DNA of 64,000 nucleotides from Sitta carolinensis (Eukaryota > Chordata > Aves > Passeriformes > Sittidae), in the NCBI GenBank assembly GCA_032173965.1, contig CM063283.1, forward strand, positions 83,578,743 to 83,642,742, in the 5' to 3' direction. Within the stretch, counting starts at the first letter, position 1. Each line of letters opens with the position of its first letter. Below the pieces are notes generated by a model. That model did no database searches. It was not told the origin of the DNA and was given only the letters and a program-made list of their open reading frames with translations. Of this stretch, positions 12,576-26,341 are shown piece after piece. The position numbers were made by a program, and so were the translations under genes.

Positions 12576-13499
12576 GACTTTCACCACAGGTTACCTCTGA
12601 TGCAAAATACCAGCTGGACATTTTGCCAAGAGATTTTAGTGTTTTGAAGATTAAAAAAAGTTTTTATCCTTTGGACACGTTGATATTAATTAACTGTACT
12701 CCTCAAACATGGAGTTCAGATACTGCCTTGTTCATGCAGGGATGGATTCGTGCAGAGACAGGGCTGATGTTTCTCCACATGCAGGTGTGGTGCACATCAT
12801 TGCTCTGGATCCCCAGCTTGGCTGTTGCTGGGATGATCATCATATTAATGGCAATAAGATTCCCCTCTCACCATTGAATGACATTTGTTTTGCTGTTTCA
12901 ATTGTGATAATACCAAGACATTAAGTTTACAACAGGCAATAAAGGGAATACAGTCAGCTCCTGATGGCAGACTAACATCTCCCTCTTTAAAAGACCATTG
13001 GAGTAACCATGAAGAAAGGAAATGTAAAAAATGAAGCATAAGAAAGAAAAGAAGAATAATTTGTGCAAAAGGGTAGCAAGCTTCTTCTTTTTCCTGAAAA
13101 ATGGTTTCTTCTTTCCAGTAGACCGCAACTCTTCTGTATTTTTGGGAGAGTGTCTTCTGCTAGGGGAGGAATTCCCTGGAGCTAGCTATTTTTATATCAT
13201 TGTTTTGATGTTTAATAACTCTTGATGTTTTTTTCTCAATGTCTAGATGCATGGCTAAGTGCTCTTTGAACCATTCATATTTTTAGTCTCCAGAACACCT
13301 GGGACAGAATTTAAAAATCAAATTTTACAAAAGAAAGTCAACCTGTTAAAAACCTGCCTCACAATTGTTTCACTTGATGCTTCTGAGTTCTTATATTAAA
13401 AGAAACACAGAGTAATCATTTCTTTTCTCTGGGCCATTGATCATTTAATAACTATACATTATCCATTCAAAACTGTCATGACAGCTTTTCATAACTTTC

Positions 13500-13790
13500 T
13501 GTGATTTCTTTTTTTAATAAGTGTGAATAAATTTGTTGCATCCACAAATTGTCTAACCTCATTATTCATCTCTCTTTCCAGGTAATTTATGGATCTGTTA
13601 AACAGGAGATCTCCCTCTGAGACCCCACTGTTAACCTCTCCTCTTGTAAGACTTTACAATATGTTTTCCTTTGTTTCCTACTTCTCAGTCTTAACAACAG
13701 CCACATTTCTGGCTATGTTCGCCTTGCCCTCCTTACTTCAGTTTAGTTTCAGAATGATTTCCAGTAAACTCTTCTAGAATATTTTACCTG
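13500..13790 (-). mobile_element. Old CR1-type LINE fragment (reverse transcriptase region)
   Basis: On the minus strand, the region 13581-13632 translates as SGVSEGDLLFNRSINYL. This lines up with the CR1/L3-type reverse transcriptase motif SGVPQGSVLGPxLFNIFINDL, with a gap of a few residues. The flanking sequence (ATCCACAAATTGTCTAACC before it, TTTGTTTCCTACTTCTCAG after it on the plus strand) also resembles the antisense of widespread ancient CR1 elements. It is heavily mutated and non-coding now. The edges are estimates. The plus-strand frame at 13589-13777 is a shadow of it. Confidence 0.65.
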
Positions 13791-15804
13791 AAAACATCCA
13801 TCTTGTTTTCTGCTATTAGGCCTTGTGACTGACTTTATGAGAAAATGAGAGTGGAAACTTGCAGTGGAGTAGTATTTTATGTTTTATTTGCCTGAATCTT
13901 TTTTCCTAAGTAAAAGTGCTATGCTGACAATGTTCAATGAGGTAAGGAAAACAGCCTATTACTTATGTGAATAAGGAATGGATTTGGCCTGTTAAAGAGT
14001 TGGTTACCTAACTAACAGGACAAGGATTGAACACTGAGACAAACAAAAATAGGAGTACCTCTGATTAAAAATTGTGTCTGATTTTGTGTTTGAAAAACAA
14101 TTTTGACAGCTGCGAACTAGTTTTAGTGACAGGTACATTTGTGCCCTTGTTTGCATTTGGAGTGTATTAAAGAAAAAAATAACAGAGCAGCAGCTGGGAG
14201 GAAGATGATTAATCACAGAGGGAGCTGAGCCTAACCCCTCTGTAGAACCAGCTTTCCCTTAATGCACAACCTTGTTCATGCTGAGCAGTATCTTGCTCAG
14301 CGAATCATCTCTCCAAGATTAATGCTGCCATTAGTTCCAAAAATGAAGCCCCACTGAAGACAAGACAGTTTGCAAGGCACTTAATCAAAAGGCAATGGGA
14401 TTATATGTTTTTCAGTCAAACTACAATCAATCCTAGACTATGAATGGCAATAATTTGTTATAAAATAGAAAATAAAGCTCCCTACCAGTTTTGAATCATT
14501 TTGATACTCCTATTACCACTTTTGTCCCTGATTTAGATTCAACTTAATATACTGGGATCAGAAGTTAATTGGTGCAGGGCTGATGCAGAGGTGGATCTGA
14601 TTGCCTTAACTCTGGGCATTAAAGGAGCAGGGCAGCTGATGAGTGGCACTAACAGTTTCAGCCATCTGACTTTAACTTGCCACCACATTTTTGCCATGGC
14701 CCTCAACACTGAGTTGTGCTAATGAACTTAGAACAAGCAGTAAATTATTCCCAGCTACCTTCATTGCAGAATTCCTCTTTTCATTACATCCAACATTTCC
14801 CCCACCCCCCTTTCTTTGTTTTAATTCTTGATATGTCTCAGCTCATCCCTTCATTTACTTTGGGAAAGCACCAGATCTTTATCCACATATTCTGAAACTT
14901 CCTCATCAAGATCCTAAAGTATGCACAACTGAAGTCAGCAGGGCTATTTAGCTTCTTAATACAAGCACATGCTTAAGCACATTGATGAACTCTCTGAATT
15001 TGTGAATAAACACTCTACATAAGGCCAGATCTTTGATTAAACTGGGACGGATTAAGCAGTTCACATCTCTGTTATAAAGACATACAAATACAGGAGAAAA
15101 CATGGGAGAACTCAGATCTTTTCCTTTGAAACTACTAATGAGGAATACATTACTGAGACACAAAATAGGTGAGAACTTTATGGGGCTAGTGTTAGGTCTT
15201 CCAACATTCTATGTTCTCCTTTCTCACTGATTTATGGACTTGCAGATCAGTTTCAATCAAATGTAAAAAAGCAAGCAAGAAGCTCAAACATATGAAATTT
15301 TCAGAAGTTTCACGAGCCAGCAGAAACTACAGGTCCGTCATTGGCTGAATCCTGCACGCTCAGATAAAGTAAGACTGTATCTCCCACTATAAGTGTTCCT
15401 AGGTCTTGGGACACAACCTGAAGCTCTTGTAAGTGTTGGGGACAAATGAAAAACTGTGTTGAAAATGGGGATTTATTATCTCCATGTCTCATTGGAACAG
15501 TTTGTTACCATAGGTGCCAGAACAGGTGCCACTTAAACAGTATGGGCCTGTACAAAACTTGGCTTGCTAGTTTTTTTTTAACATTTGTGAGTGATGGAAA
15601 ACTATTTAAATCCCTTGGTTTTTCATTCATATTTTCCCTAATTCATCACAGGACTTTTGAGACAGGAATACTATTTCTCCGAGTAGAAGCTACTTCAGGG
15701 GTTTAGATACAAATTTTTCTATTCCAGCTGAAAGAAACCTGCCATTCAGTCCCTTTTTGCAGTTAGTCATGCTAGAAGAGCTACTTAAAGATGCATTGTT
15801 TAAG
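13791..15804. other. Intronic sequence, nothing recognised
   Basis: This is AT-rich, apparently unique sequence. I see no exon, RNA gene or recognisable transposon in either strand. Confidence 0.55.
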
Positions 15805-16374
15805 GACTCTGGTTGTTTGACCTAGGCAGGATGCCAGGTACACACCAACCTGTTTTATCACTCATCTCCTTAGCAGGACAGGAAGAGAGGAAAATAAAAT
15901 ACAAAAAGCTGATGGGTTGAGATAAAGACAGTTGAATAAAGCAAAATCAAAGGCCAGATGCAGAAGCAAAGGTAAACAAAACAGTAATTTTCTACTTCCC
16001 ATCAGTAGGTGATGTCCAGCCACTTCCCAGGAAACAGGGTTTCAGAAAAAAAACACAATACTGAATGGTCCCCAACTCTTCTTCCTCCTTTCACTTAGCT
16101 TTTACTGCTGAGAAGACATCACATGGCATGGAATATCCCTTTGGTCAGTTTTGGACAGCTGTCCTGGCTGTCTTCCCTCCCAAGATCTTGCCCACCCCCC
16201 GTCTCCCGGTGAGGAGGAAATGTTGGGAAAGACCACTGATGCTGTGAAAGCACAACTCAGCAGTAGCCAAAACACTGGTTTGTTACCAACACCTTCCTAT
16301 CTAACAGTACGACACACAACACTGCGGGGTTTGCTCTGAAGAAAAGCAACTCCATCTCAGCCATACCTAGGGAA
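15805..16374 (-). mobile_element. ERVL-like LTR, diverged, minus orientation
   Basis: This is about 570 bp of the same LTR group as the element at 47-605, in the opposite direction. Diagnostic blocks on the plus strand are TTTGACCTAGGCAGGATGCC near the left end, GATGGGTTGAGATAAAGACA (the reverse complement of the 3' region of the LTR), GGAATATCCCTTTGGTCAGT near 16131-16150, and CATCTCAGCCATACCTAGG at the right end. The TATA region is degraded (CAGTAAAAGC in sense). No clear target duplication is visible, and both ends are approximate. It is sense-oriented with respect to GABRG3. Confidence 0.75.
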
Positions 16375-17600
16375 AAGTATCCTGTAACTCTCCTGGGACC
16401 CTGTGATTCTTCGTGGAGGAAGATGGAGCAATAACATTATATGTTTAGTCTATGTTGGTCACATATCAGTGCTTTCTAATGCTTAATCTAGTCTAGTAGT
16501 AAGTCCTCTCTGCCTCCAGTGCAGTCACTTACAGCTATTCTGTATTTATATTGTATTCTATATTCTATATACAGATATGCATAACGGCTGTTAATATTTT
16601 CTCTGAAAGCGAGTGCAACAGCTCATAGTTGTAGCTCAGGAAAAAAAGAAAAAAACCACAGCAAATCCAACAAAAAACACCCTGTGTAATGAAGCTTTTT
16701 AGCAAAGCTACTGTTCCATCTTCACTGGTTATTCAACAAGAATATCATACTTGGAAATCACCTCCTGTGTTATGACCCTGTGGAACACTAATATGGCATT
16801 AAAAAATATTTGTTCATTATCAGACATCAGAACAACATCCTTGAGGGATTCTGTAGAGACAAACAGCATTTAAACAATTGTCTATCATTAAATTACACCT
16901 CAAAGATTAATGTATTAGCAAGGAGACAAACTACACACGTTCACTATCTTCATAATTAGTCAGAGGATGCTTGTTGAGCTGGAATATGTACTTTATGATA
17001 TATGTTATTTTATTTCAAAAATAATATTATTCAGCTTTTCCTAAAAAATGCCAGTTACCATGCACAAGCCAGATGGTAACCCCTAAGAAGACATATGTAT
17101 ACACATATGCTTTAATATTTGTAGTCACAAATTACTTTAATATTAAAACCACTCTAATCCAGAAATTTTATTCCTGCATTCTGTGAACATCAGAATGTGT
17201 GATTGCTGAGGACTTCTAACCAAGGAAAGCCCTACCGAGAAAACTTTACAGCTATTAATTATGCTTGCACATCACTGAGGGGGAGAGAAAATGAGTAATC
17301 CCCTTTACAGCCCATTTACAACACTCAATATTTGTCAAGCAGCTTCACTTGTTACTCTGAATTTGCGACAAGTCAGGCTGTCAAGGCTCTATTGAAAATC
17401 CCTACTAGACAGTACTGAGAATCTTCCCAACACAAATTCTGGCAATGAAAAGGACGGAACGCAAGACTCCATCAGAGTCCAGAGGTCTAGATACATAAAA
17501 GTTATTAGAGGAAATAAAGAGAATGTATTAGCAAAAAACATGGAATAAAGTTCTCTTAACCCCCTCTTCCTTAGTGATTTCTTGTTTGGCTGTTGCTCTG

Positions 17601-17601
<1 letters not shown>

Positions 17602-17633
<32 letters not shown>
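17602..17633. repeat. Poly(T) run, 32 bp
   Basis: This is the longest homopolymer in the window: 32 uninterrupted T on the plus strand. The minus-strand transcript of GABRG3 would carry A32 here. Confidence 0.95.
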
Positions 17634-18262
17634 CATTCACACACTAATGTAAAGAGGAAATGGGGAAAATTAAAGAGAGTGGGACTGAAGGAAAACTGAA
17701 CATCTATTCCTTAATGAGGCAGAGCTTTCAGCTGAAATACAAATAGGTCCATCAAACAATAAGGTAACATCCCCATGTACATACATGACATGCTGATAAG
17801 GAGAGCAGTAGCTACTGATTCTGATATTGTTTGCTATATGTCTTACTGTGTTATAAAGTACTTAAGGTACAGAAAAATAAAATGTAAACTTGCTAAAACA
17901 AAGGGAATTATCTTCTTGATTTATTTTGAGCTCAGAGTGGCTCGGGTATTTTATTCCATTTCCTTCAGTACATACCTCAACAACAAATAAGCAACATATA
18001 TTCATTCACTAGGCTGACACAATAATTAAATGATCACTGGGCTGTTTGACTGGTTTAGCAAAATCTAAGCAGTATTTCCAATAATGAAATGTGATAGAAA
18101 AAAATGGCAGATATATTCAGTTAACATTCCTTAGGTAGCAGATATAAAAATGAAAACTCAATTCAGTGTGTTGGTTTTTAGAGTAAGAACACAAACACAC
18201 TACAGCTTTTTTTTTTTCCATGTAAATTTTCTCTAAGAGATGTTGATTTCAATTTCAGGATG

Positions 18263-18283
18263 AAAAAAAAAAAAAAAAAAAAA
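18263..18283. repeat. Poly(A) run, 21 bp
   Basis: This is an uninterrupted A21 on the plus strand with no recognisable retroposon body. Confidence 0.95.
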
Positions 18284-21200
18284 GATTCAGTTTTGATCTG
18301 TGATGAAATGTGAAAGGAAAAAACCTCTTTCCCTTACTTCCATTAAAACTAATATGAAGTTCTTAATACAGTAGGAAGGTTAGTATATTAGTTTTCCTCA
18401 GCAATCTCTCCACCAAGTCAGCAAGAACCATCACCAGCTAATATATGATCCAAGGATAGTAACAGTAATCTCCAACTGAAAAATAAATACCAAGATAGGA
18501 CTCCTTTGGGAGGTGACAGAAAATAATTGAAAACAGAACTTCTCTATTTAAAATAAATTAAACTGTAATTTTCAGCTGAGTCTGTGTGGCAGAATCTGGG
18601 GGAGTGAGAAATCCAAACAATAAAAACCTATCAGCCTTACTTACTAACAGTATATAAAAGAAATTATAACTTCACTCACTTATTCTGTCTTTCAGTTAAA
18701 ATATATAGTTGTTAACCCATGAGACAGATCCCATAAAGATGCTGGTGGGGGATTCTCAGACCAGGCTGGAGGTGATTTCCTGCAGCTGCTGCCTGTCCAA
18801 AAGAAGTCACACTCTACCAGTGGGAAGGCACAGCACTGCAAAGAGAAAGTCAGTGTCCTCTGGGAGTGAGGAACAATGGTTCTCTCACAAGGTCCCATGG
18901 CAAAAGGGACTAATCCCTGGAGGCTTCTTGCTGCTGTGTCTGTGAGCATTTCATGGGGTAACAACTGAGTTCCTCAACAATGACATTATTTATGTGCTTG
19001 GTCATGGGATGCTTTCAGTTTCCCAGGTCTGTATTTGTGCTCCTGCTGGGTGACATCTTCCTACTAGGCCAAGAACTGACTGCTCACCAGCCCTCCTTAT
19101 CATCACTTTTCAGAGAGCAAAAACCATGGCTATAGAGAGGGCTCCAACATTCTGTTGAACAAGGCTTCTGGATTATTGAGCAACCAAAATCCTGGAAACA
19201 CTGTAGCTTTCCCCACTGATGAAGACCTGATGTAAGTGCCTAGAGATAAAAGTATGCAAATAACATAAAAGAAAATTTTTGAGGAATTTGTGCATTATAT
19301 TGGTGTCAACAAAATATCTTCCTCAACCCCCTGAAAGTTGATTGACCAGATCCTTTGATATCTATGCATGTTCAGGGTAGCAGTAGAGAACTAAGCCTTC
19401 AGGTGGAAATTTAAAGTTAATTTGAGAAGCAACACAGAAACGCAAGACCCAAATATACAGTTGTCAGTATTCAATATATCTGTGTTGGTATTGACTGGAT
19501 GGTCATGTTCCCTGCCTGCCCTCTGCCTCCCTCACCACCAAGAGACAGCAAATGCTTGTGCTTTGAATCTTTCCTGCGTACTTAAAAGGGAAATAGGCTT
19601 GGTTATATCTCCAACCCTATGTTGCAATCAATATAGGTAGTGGTTCTTAAAGTCCAGATGACTATAAAGGCTGAGAGATAATGTTTGTTCTCTCCAAACT
19701 ATAAATACAAGGGAATGAAATTGATTTTACTGCTTTGACTATTTCTCTGCAAATAAAGTCACTCGCTGAAATTGTGTGTTGGTATTTATTCTCATCACAC
19801 ATCAAGTTTGCATATACATAGTAACAGCGACATTCTTGTTCAAATTTGGTACGTGTCGCTACTGTGACTCTTAATGGATGTTTTGTGCATCATGTTCCTG
19901 CAAATTGCTTTCAAAAAGAAGTTTTGCATTTCTTTGGGCTACAAATCAGAGAAGAAAAGCTGAGATGTACAACATAATCAGAATCGTTCATTTATTTCCC
20001 TAAGAATTCAACATAAGAAATCCTTTAGATATTTTAAAAAAGAAATAAACTACTTTAAACAATATAATGCACTAAACTATTGACATTGTACTTGCAAGTC
20101 TGTAACTGAAAACTACAAGTTGTTCTAGAAATAAGTAACAGACCAATTTTATTAGTTCCAATTATTATGCTGAATCATTGGAAATTTTTTTCCTTTTTTT
20201 TTCTGTTCATTCAAAGATAAGTCAGGAATAACAAACCATAGTATTTTCGGCTTTCTTCATACCTATTGGTTTCAAATCATGCTATTTACCTGGGAACATT
20301 TGAGTAAAACCATACTACTCCATAAACAGCAGGTAGCCCGAGACCATTGAGCTTTCCTGCATGGCAGCAGGCTTGCACACCAGGATCTCAAGGTTAGTCT
20401 CCAAGGTTGAGAGAATCCTTATTCAGTAAGTGAATTTGGAATAAGAACACTTTTGCTATTTTAGTTAAGTGATATGAAACATTAATTGCACATACCTAAT
20501 CCTTTAGACATAAACCATTGACCAGGTCTGGGACAGAGTCTGAATCCAGCTGCACCTAAATCCCCTTCTGAGAAATTTAGAATGCATTTCTAAAAGGTGT
20601 TTTCATGAAGTGCTTTCCGAACCTCATGATTCAACACGGAGGTATCCCTGACAGCTCTGTCTGACTCTGTCCTCTATGCAGTAAATATTTCAGTGAACCT
20701 TGCCAGCAAATCCTGTTGACGAATTGCCACATTTTCCACTGAGCTTTGTTATCTCACTGGCTTGTATCAATAGAATATATTGTTGCTAATCTCTTGAAAG
20801 TGAAGTGTATGACTCCAGCTGTGACAATCACGCAACACAAACACTCTGTGTAGTCTATATAATGTTGGTGGTCTTCAGCATGGACATATATTTTCTATGC
20901 TGATATGAAAAAAAATAATCAGAAAAAATTACTTGCATTTACAGGACTACTAGTAAAATATAGGAAATTAGAAGAAGCAGAAATAAATGCAAAATACAAT
21001 GCTCTACTGAAATTTGTAGATACTTCTCCTGTGGATAACACCTTGCTCTCAGGTACTTAATCCAGACTCCCTACTCCTGGGACAGTTATGTGCCTACCAA
21101 CACTGCCTAGCACTGAAATTGGCACAGCCAAGTAAAGTTATAATCCACAAAAAAGAGAGTTATAAAGACTTAAAGCATCACAAGCACTATGTAACTGCAG

Positions 21201-24200
21201 CTAAAGCTTTAGCTCGCTGCCTCCAAGCATGCCTCCTTGCTTCACATGGGAGGAAGAGTTCAATAACCAGAGAACAGGGTAATTCAATGTGTAATGGCAA
21301 ATTCTCCCTTTGAGACTGATAGTGGAAAGATGGTTTTCCATCCAAACCAACATAGCTTATTCATTAGCTATATCACAGCTAATGTTATCTTAGTTAGACG
21401 CAGTGATTAATTATACACAATTATTAGATGCAGTAATTAAATGCATTAATTAAATATTGTTGCTTACCCACTTTTCATTAGTGAGTTTCATTCCTTCAAA
21501 ATATCATTATAATTGAAATTATTTGTTTCACTTTAGTCATAAACAGTGAAATTCACCAAGGAGCTAAGGATGGAAGTGCATCGGTTATGTTCCTAACTCC
21601 CTAAAGCTTCTTCTTATCCCAGTGTAGTGTAAGAAATGCCTGAATTCATAAAATGCTTCTTTGTTTGACTTTAATCTCCATTAGGAGGCTGACTGTGCCC
21701 AAAAGGTGGCTTGGAGTAAAACCACCAAGATTAAAGCCCAAAACATCTGCAAGAGGTTTCCCTCTCCTCATTTTGGTAAGCTTATTCAAATCACACCATA
21801 ACAATATGAGCTCCAACTACCACATTCATATGGCATCTAGGTGAAGAGAGGAGGGAAGTGATATTCAATAATATTGGTTTATAAGATAAGAAAAATTGGG
21901 AGAAAATTCCTCCCTCAGTTTCTAGGTATCCAAATTCCCAAGATTCATTAACTGCAGGAGTGCCCTGTGTTGCAAAGTTGGATAGATCAGGGCTGCAATG
22001 CCCTCCAGTATGGACAGGTCAAACATAACACAGGATTCACTAGATCAATCAAGAGCTGCTGTCAGGGCCTGTGATAAGGATTATCTTTGTTCCTACATTC
22101 TATTTAGTGTTTTTCCACTGTCAGCATTCTATTGTGAGGGAGGATTTAAAGCCCTTGAAGTTGAAGGAGGAATCAAACCCAGTGCTCTCATCTCTACAGC
22201 AAAAGCTGTTACATTCTAGAGATGAAAAAAATTTTGGTCTGTACCACTTGCACAGACCCTGTGTTAAGTTCTTCAGAACTAAATCAAGAAAAACTCCAGG
22301 GCAATGGTATCAGTTTTCTGAAGTCCTGAGTAAGATGCCTAAGGACTCAAAAGAAAAGCACTCTTTAAACATCCCTATCCTTCTTTTGTCTAGCAGTTTC
22401 CAGCTCTGAGTGTCAGCCTGTGGGAATCCTGTCAATCTGTACCAAACTACCCCTACAGGGAATCAGACTGCCTGGACATGCTCTGGATAAGATGCCTCAT
22501 TTCAAACTTTAAAGCACATCATTGGATAAAGCACAGATTTGAGATGCCCTGTTAATTAATATGGAGGTACATATGTAACAGAGCATGGTGTCAATAAAAA
22601 CTGGGAACACTCCTCTGTCCTAAAAATATTGTCAAAGGGAATTAATTAAACTGTCCCTGAATTTTTATCTTCTGGAAATTCTCCAAACAAAGCACCTTAA
22701 CCTTTCTCAGAGGCTCCTGCTCATAAGCAGATATTTCCCAGCATCTTCCTAAAAGGCAAAATGTGAAGCTTTTCCCTGAGCTGTAACACATGAATTTTAA
22801 AGTCACAATTCAATCTCCATCCAACAAACAAAGGTACTCCTAGCTGAAAGTTTGTGTGCTACCTCTGGGCAGGAAGAAATACTTGGCCAGTTTCATACTT
22901 GTTTTATATTTGTCAGACCACCAAAAATAATGAATAAATGAAGCTTTAAATTACACAACAAATTCACAAACTTAGCAAAACAGGGAATTCTCTTAATTCC
23001 AGAATTATTCCATGTAATACCATCATCTTTTGCTAGCAGGATGCCAACTGTGAAATGAGAGCTGGGGTGTAATTACAATAGTCATGACAGGAGAAGAAGC
23101 AACAACTGAAGAAGTAAAAACAGCCATGACAAAAGAGTGTGAAAACTCCAGAGTAAAATGCAAATAGTAAGCAAACCAAAACCCTACCACCACCTCAAAG
23201 CATCTCCGTCTCTCTTCTCCTCGCCCCACAAAAAAAAAAAGTCCCCCACAACTCATCATTGGATATCTGGGGTCATATGAATAACCCAAAATAAAGACGC
23301 AGCATTGAGCAGTATGTATACAGCACTGTGGCATATGTATAATCATGATCATGGCATTCTCTGGACCAACATGTTAAAAAATATAATTATGTCTAAATAA
23401 AGTTAATGGGCTGGAAAATGGCTCAACAGCTTAAAATATCTAATGACTTTGAGAGCAGCTTAATTATGACGACATTAATTCTAGGTTCATGCATGTACTC
23501 ATTTATCCTAACAGTCATGAAAAAATATTTGAGTCTCAGCACAGATATTTTGTTAGGAGAGCTGTTAAAAGTAATTTTCCTATTTCTTTCTAATTTATTT
23601 CCCTTTAAAAAATCCTATGCTCCAGCACCATAAAGCATGAGAAATTTCAGCTGGTTTAATCACATAGCAGGCACTGCAATATGGCAAGATGCCCACCTGT
23701 GCAAAGCTCAGGAAAAGCAATGTGCCAATGTGCTGCTTCTCCAACAAAAGAGAAAAAAATGCAAGGGCAATAAAGGCTGTAGCTTTCAAACACTTATCAG
23801 TGTTTTGCTGCCAAAACAGGAGGTAGTGTTCTGCAGAAATCTATCATCCTAGCTTCAGTGTTATTCAGTATTTTTACTGGGAGAAAAGAAATAAGCCTAA
23901 GTTAAACCTTCACATGAAATAAAATTCAAAGAAAATGGAACAAACTGGGGAAATGGTTTGAGGAAAACAGAACATAATTCAATAGGAAGCAACACAGATG
24001 CTGAACCTGTGATATTCAATTCTGAGCTGGATGGAAAAACTGCATTTTTACTTGAAATTAAAAATTTGTAAAACAATTGGAGAAAGGAATAAGAAGAACA
24101 GTCAGAAGTGTGTGAATTGGAAACGGCTGTTCAGAGAAGTGCATGATAGGCATAAGAAAGCTAGGTAATTTCAACTTTGTAAAAAACAGGTATAGGGCTA

Positions 24201-25884
24201 ATAAGTCCATCACTTTTATGGGCAAAACTCAACATAATAACTTTAAATTGTACTAGAAGAATTCAGTCAGATATCACGAAAAGTGAAAAGAAAACCTAGT
24301 GGTGAGGTTTGAGTAATGAGCGAGGCATGCCCTCCTGGGAAGGCAGGTTCCAGTCTCCACGGATGAAAGGTAAAAACAAGCTTGGGGTGTGTTCCTGGGG
24401 TCGCCAGAGCCCTCACTGGGCTTGACATTGGACCTCTCTCTCTTCATCAATAACCAGAAGCTGCCATAAGTTTATACTTGTTTTGGTTTTTGTCTAGAAG
24501 AAGGAAATGCATCCTCCACAAAAAAGCTCTTGAGCAGTGCCTTTAACTTTCATGGTGGTTCCCTTCTCAGTACTGGGGTGCCTCATTTACAGGAAGGGAG
24601 CTTCTTCTTTTCCTGTTCTGAGTTTAAACAATAAGTACTCAAAAAACAAACTAACTTTGAACAAAACAAACCAAACAGAAAAAAAAAAGGCCCATTATAA
24701 TATAAAGGGGAGTAACAAGCTGATGGATTGTTCTTGTCATCTCTTTGTGGAAAGGCATAAGTTTAAGACAGCTACAGGAACAGAAAATGAATTGGCACTT
24801 CACACTCCAATATACTGTGAAACCTCATGAGTGCTTCTATTATTCTTCTGATACTGCCACTAAGATCATACCCATTGGAGACAAACATCCCCTTTCTGAG
24901 GCCTTCATGAGTGCGGAGTCCTGGAGAAAGCACTGATAAAGACAGCTGTGTGAGAGCACTGCATGGGTGCCCATCCTCTGGATGAGCAGACCTGCTGAGG
25001 CATGACATGGCTCCTCTCTCCACTACCAACACGTGGCTTTCCATCCTTCAAAACCACGACTAAACAGAATTTCGTTTGTCCTTCCTTTCTGCATGTGGAA
25101 GATGAGGTGATCACAACAGGGTGACCTAAGCCAGCCTCTCCATTGTCACCAATTTACTTGTAAACCTGGACTTGGAATGGAGGAACACACCAGCATTTAA
25201 AGTACAAACATTTATCCTGTTGTGAGTCACATCTTTCCTGCACACCAGGGAGACCGAAACCCTTTTTAAGACATGAGAAGCACACTTGAAGTGAACACTT
25301 GACACTTGCCCACATGCTGACACCAGAGCTCACACACCACTCTGATGTAGTGGTGACATCAGTTTTAGATCAACACTTGACACACTGAATATAGTTTGTC
25401 AAATGAATATGAAAGCTAATAAATTTAAAGTAGAGAACCTTAATATTTAGTATTTGATTTTGCATATTTTTTGACATATTATATGTTTGATGACAGTATT
25501 TAAGTTCAGGATAATGCAAACATTGTTGCCATGGAAATTTCTTTTGTGAAGTGCACCAATATGCTATGAATTAAATGATACCAAGAGGCCATGGTTCAGA
25601 GATGACAACTCTTCTGGAATTTCCAGATGTTATTAAATAAAAATACAAACAATCTCATTATGATTATTTCTTTGCTGTTCTTAGAAAAGAACACCATGTT
25701 CTTAGAAAATCCACACCTAGAAAAGCTGCGACACAAGAGCACTTCAGACCAGCAGAGGTCAGATAGCAAGCACCCTATGGCGAGTCTGAAGTTCAGATCT
25801 GTTGGGGCTTTTGTTCAGCAGACATGGGACAAAGGAGGAAAAGATCCTTCCTTACACTGTTCATTTATCTACATCCAGTAATGC

Positions 25885-26341
25885 AGTGTTGTTGCATTAG
25901 TTTAATAACTGAAAATTACTTAAAATACAGTAATAATGTAAGTAATAACGGCTAATAATATGAATAATAATAGAAAAAAACAAGTGATGCACAATGCAAT
26001 TGCTCACACCCACTGATTGATGCCAGATTCCCCTCCCCAAACCAGATCAGCTCCCCTTTTGGGTAACTCCTCCCAATTTATATACTAGGTGTGACATTCT
26101 AGAGTGTGGAATTTCCGTTTGGTCAGTTTGGGTCACCTGTGTCAGTTATGCTCTCCCCCAGTTTGTTTTTCCTTTGTATCTTCTCACTGGCAGACCATGA
26201 GACAGGAAAAGGCTTAAGATAAACACGACTTAGCAAAAAACCAAAACATAAGTGTGTTTTCAACACCATTATTATTCTAAATCCAAAACACAGCACAGTA
26301 ACAGCTACTGAGGAGGAATTATCCTAGCTGACACCTGGACA
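25885..26341 (-). mobile_element. Truncated ERVL-like LTR, minus orientation
   Basis: Read on the minus strand, the element starts TGTCCAGGTGTCAGCTAGGA at 26341. It passes GACCAAACGGAAATTCCACA, a TATA box (TATATAA, plus-strand 26078-26084) and the family block GCATTGTGCATCACTTG. It then reaches a T-rich zone and ATTAAA (plus-strand 25901-25906), after which similarity stops, so the 3' end of the LTR is missing. It runs in the same direction as GABRG3 transcription. The truncation means no target duplication can be scored. Family assignment is from remembered consensus patterns. Confidence 0.78.
26078..26084 (-). promoter_or_regulatory. TATA box of the truncated LTR
   Basis: The minus strand reads AGTATATAAATTGGG here, which is the position and context of the U3 promoter TATA box in this LTR group. 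Whether it is active is unknown. Confidence 0.5.

Larger units (their letters stand above)
611..13499. other. Intronic sequence with simple repeats; no gene seen
   Basis: This is AT-rich sequence with stop codons dense in all frames. I recognise a GT run (1372-1418), a CATA/TA array (4111-4188), an A15 run (5010-5024), a 14-bp hairpin (7045-7077), an A/C-rich array (8461-8580), a CpG cluster (about 8690-8990) and a T15A7 tract (12554-12575). Each is listed separately. The remainder shows nothing I can name; it may include old repeats too decayed to see by eye. Confidence 0.6.
16375..25884. other. Intronic sequence with homopolymers; no gene seen
   Basis: This stretch contains a T32 tract (17602-17633) and an A21 tract (18263-18283), listed separately. 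Several open frames of 60-112 codons occur (for example 18692-18964, 22071-22409 and 23023-23352). None has a recognisable domain or codon bias that I can see, and I treat them as chance. Confidence 0.55.

Noticed and set aside
22071..22409. 112-codon plus-strand open frame
   Set aside because: No domain recognised and two competing frames overlap it. Treated as chance.
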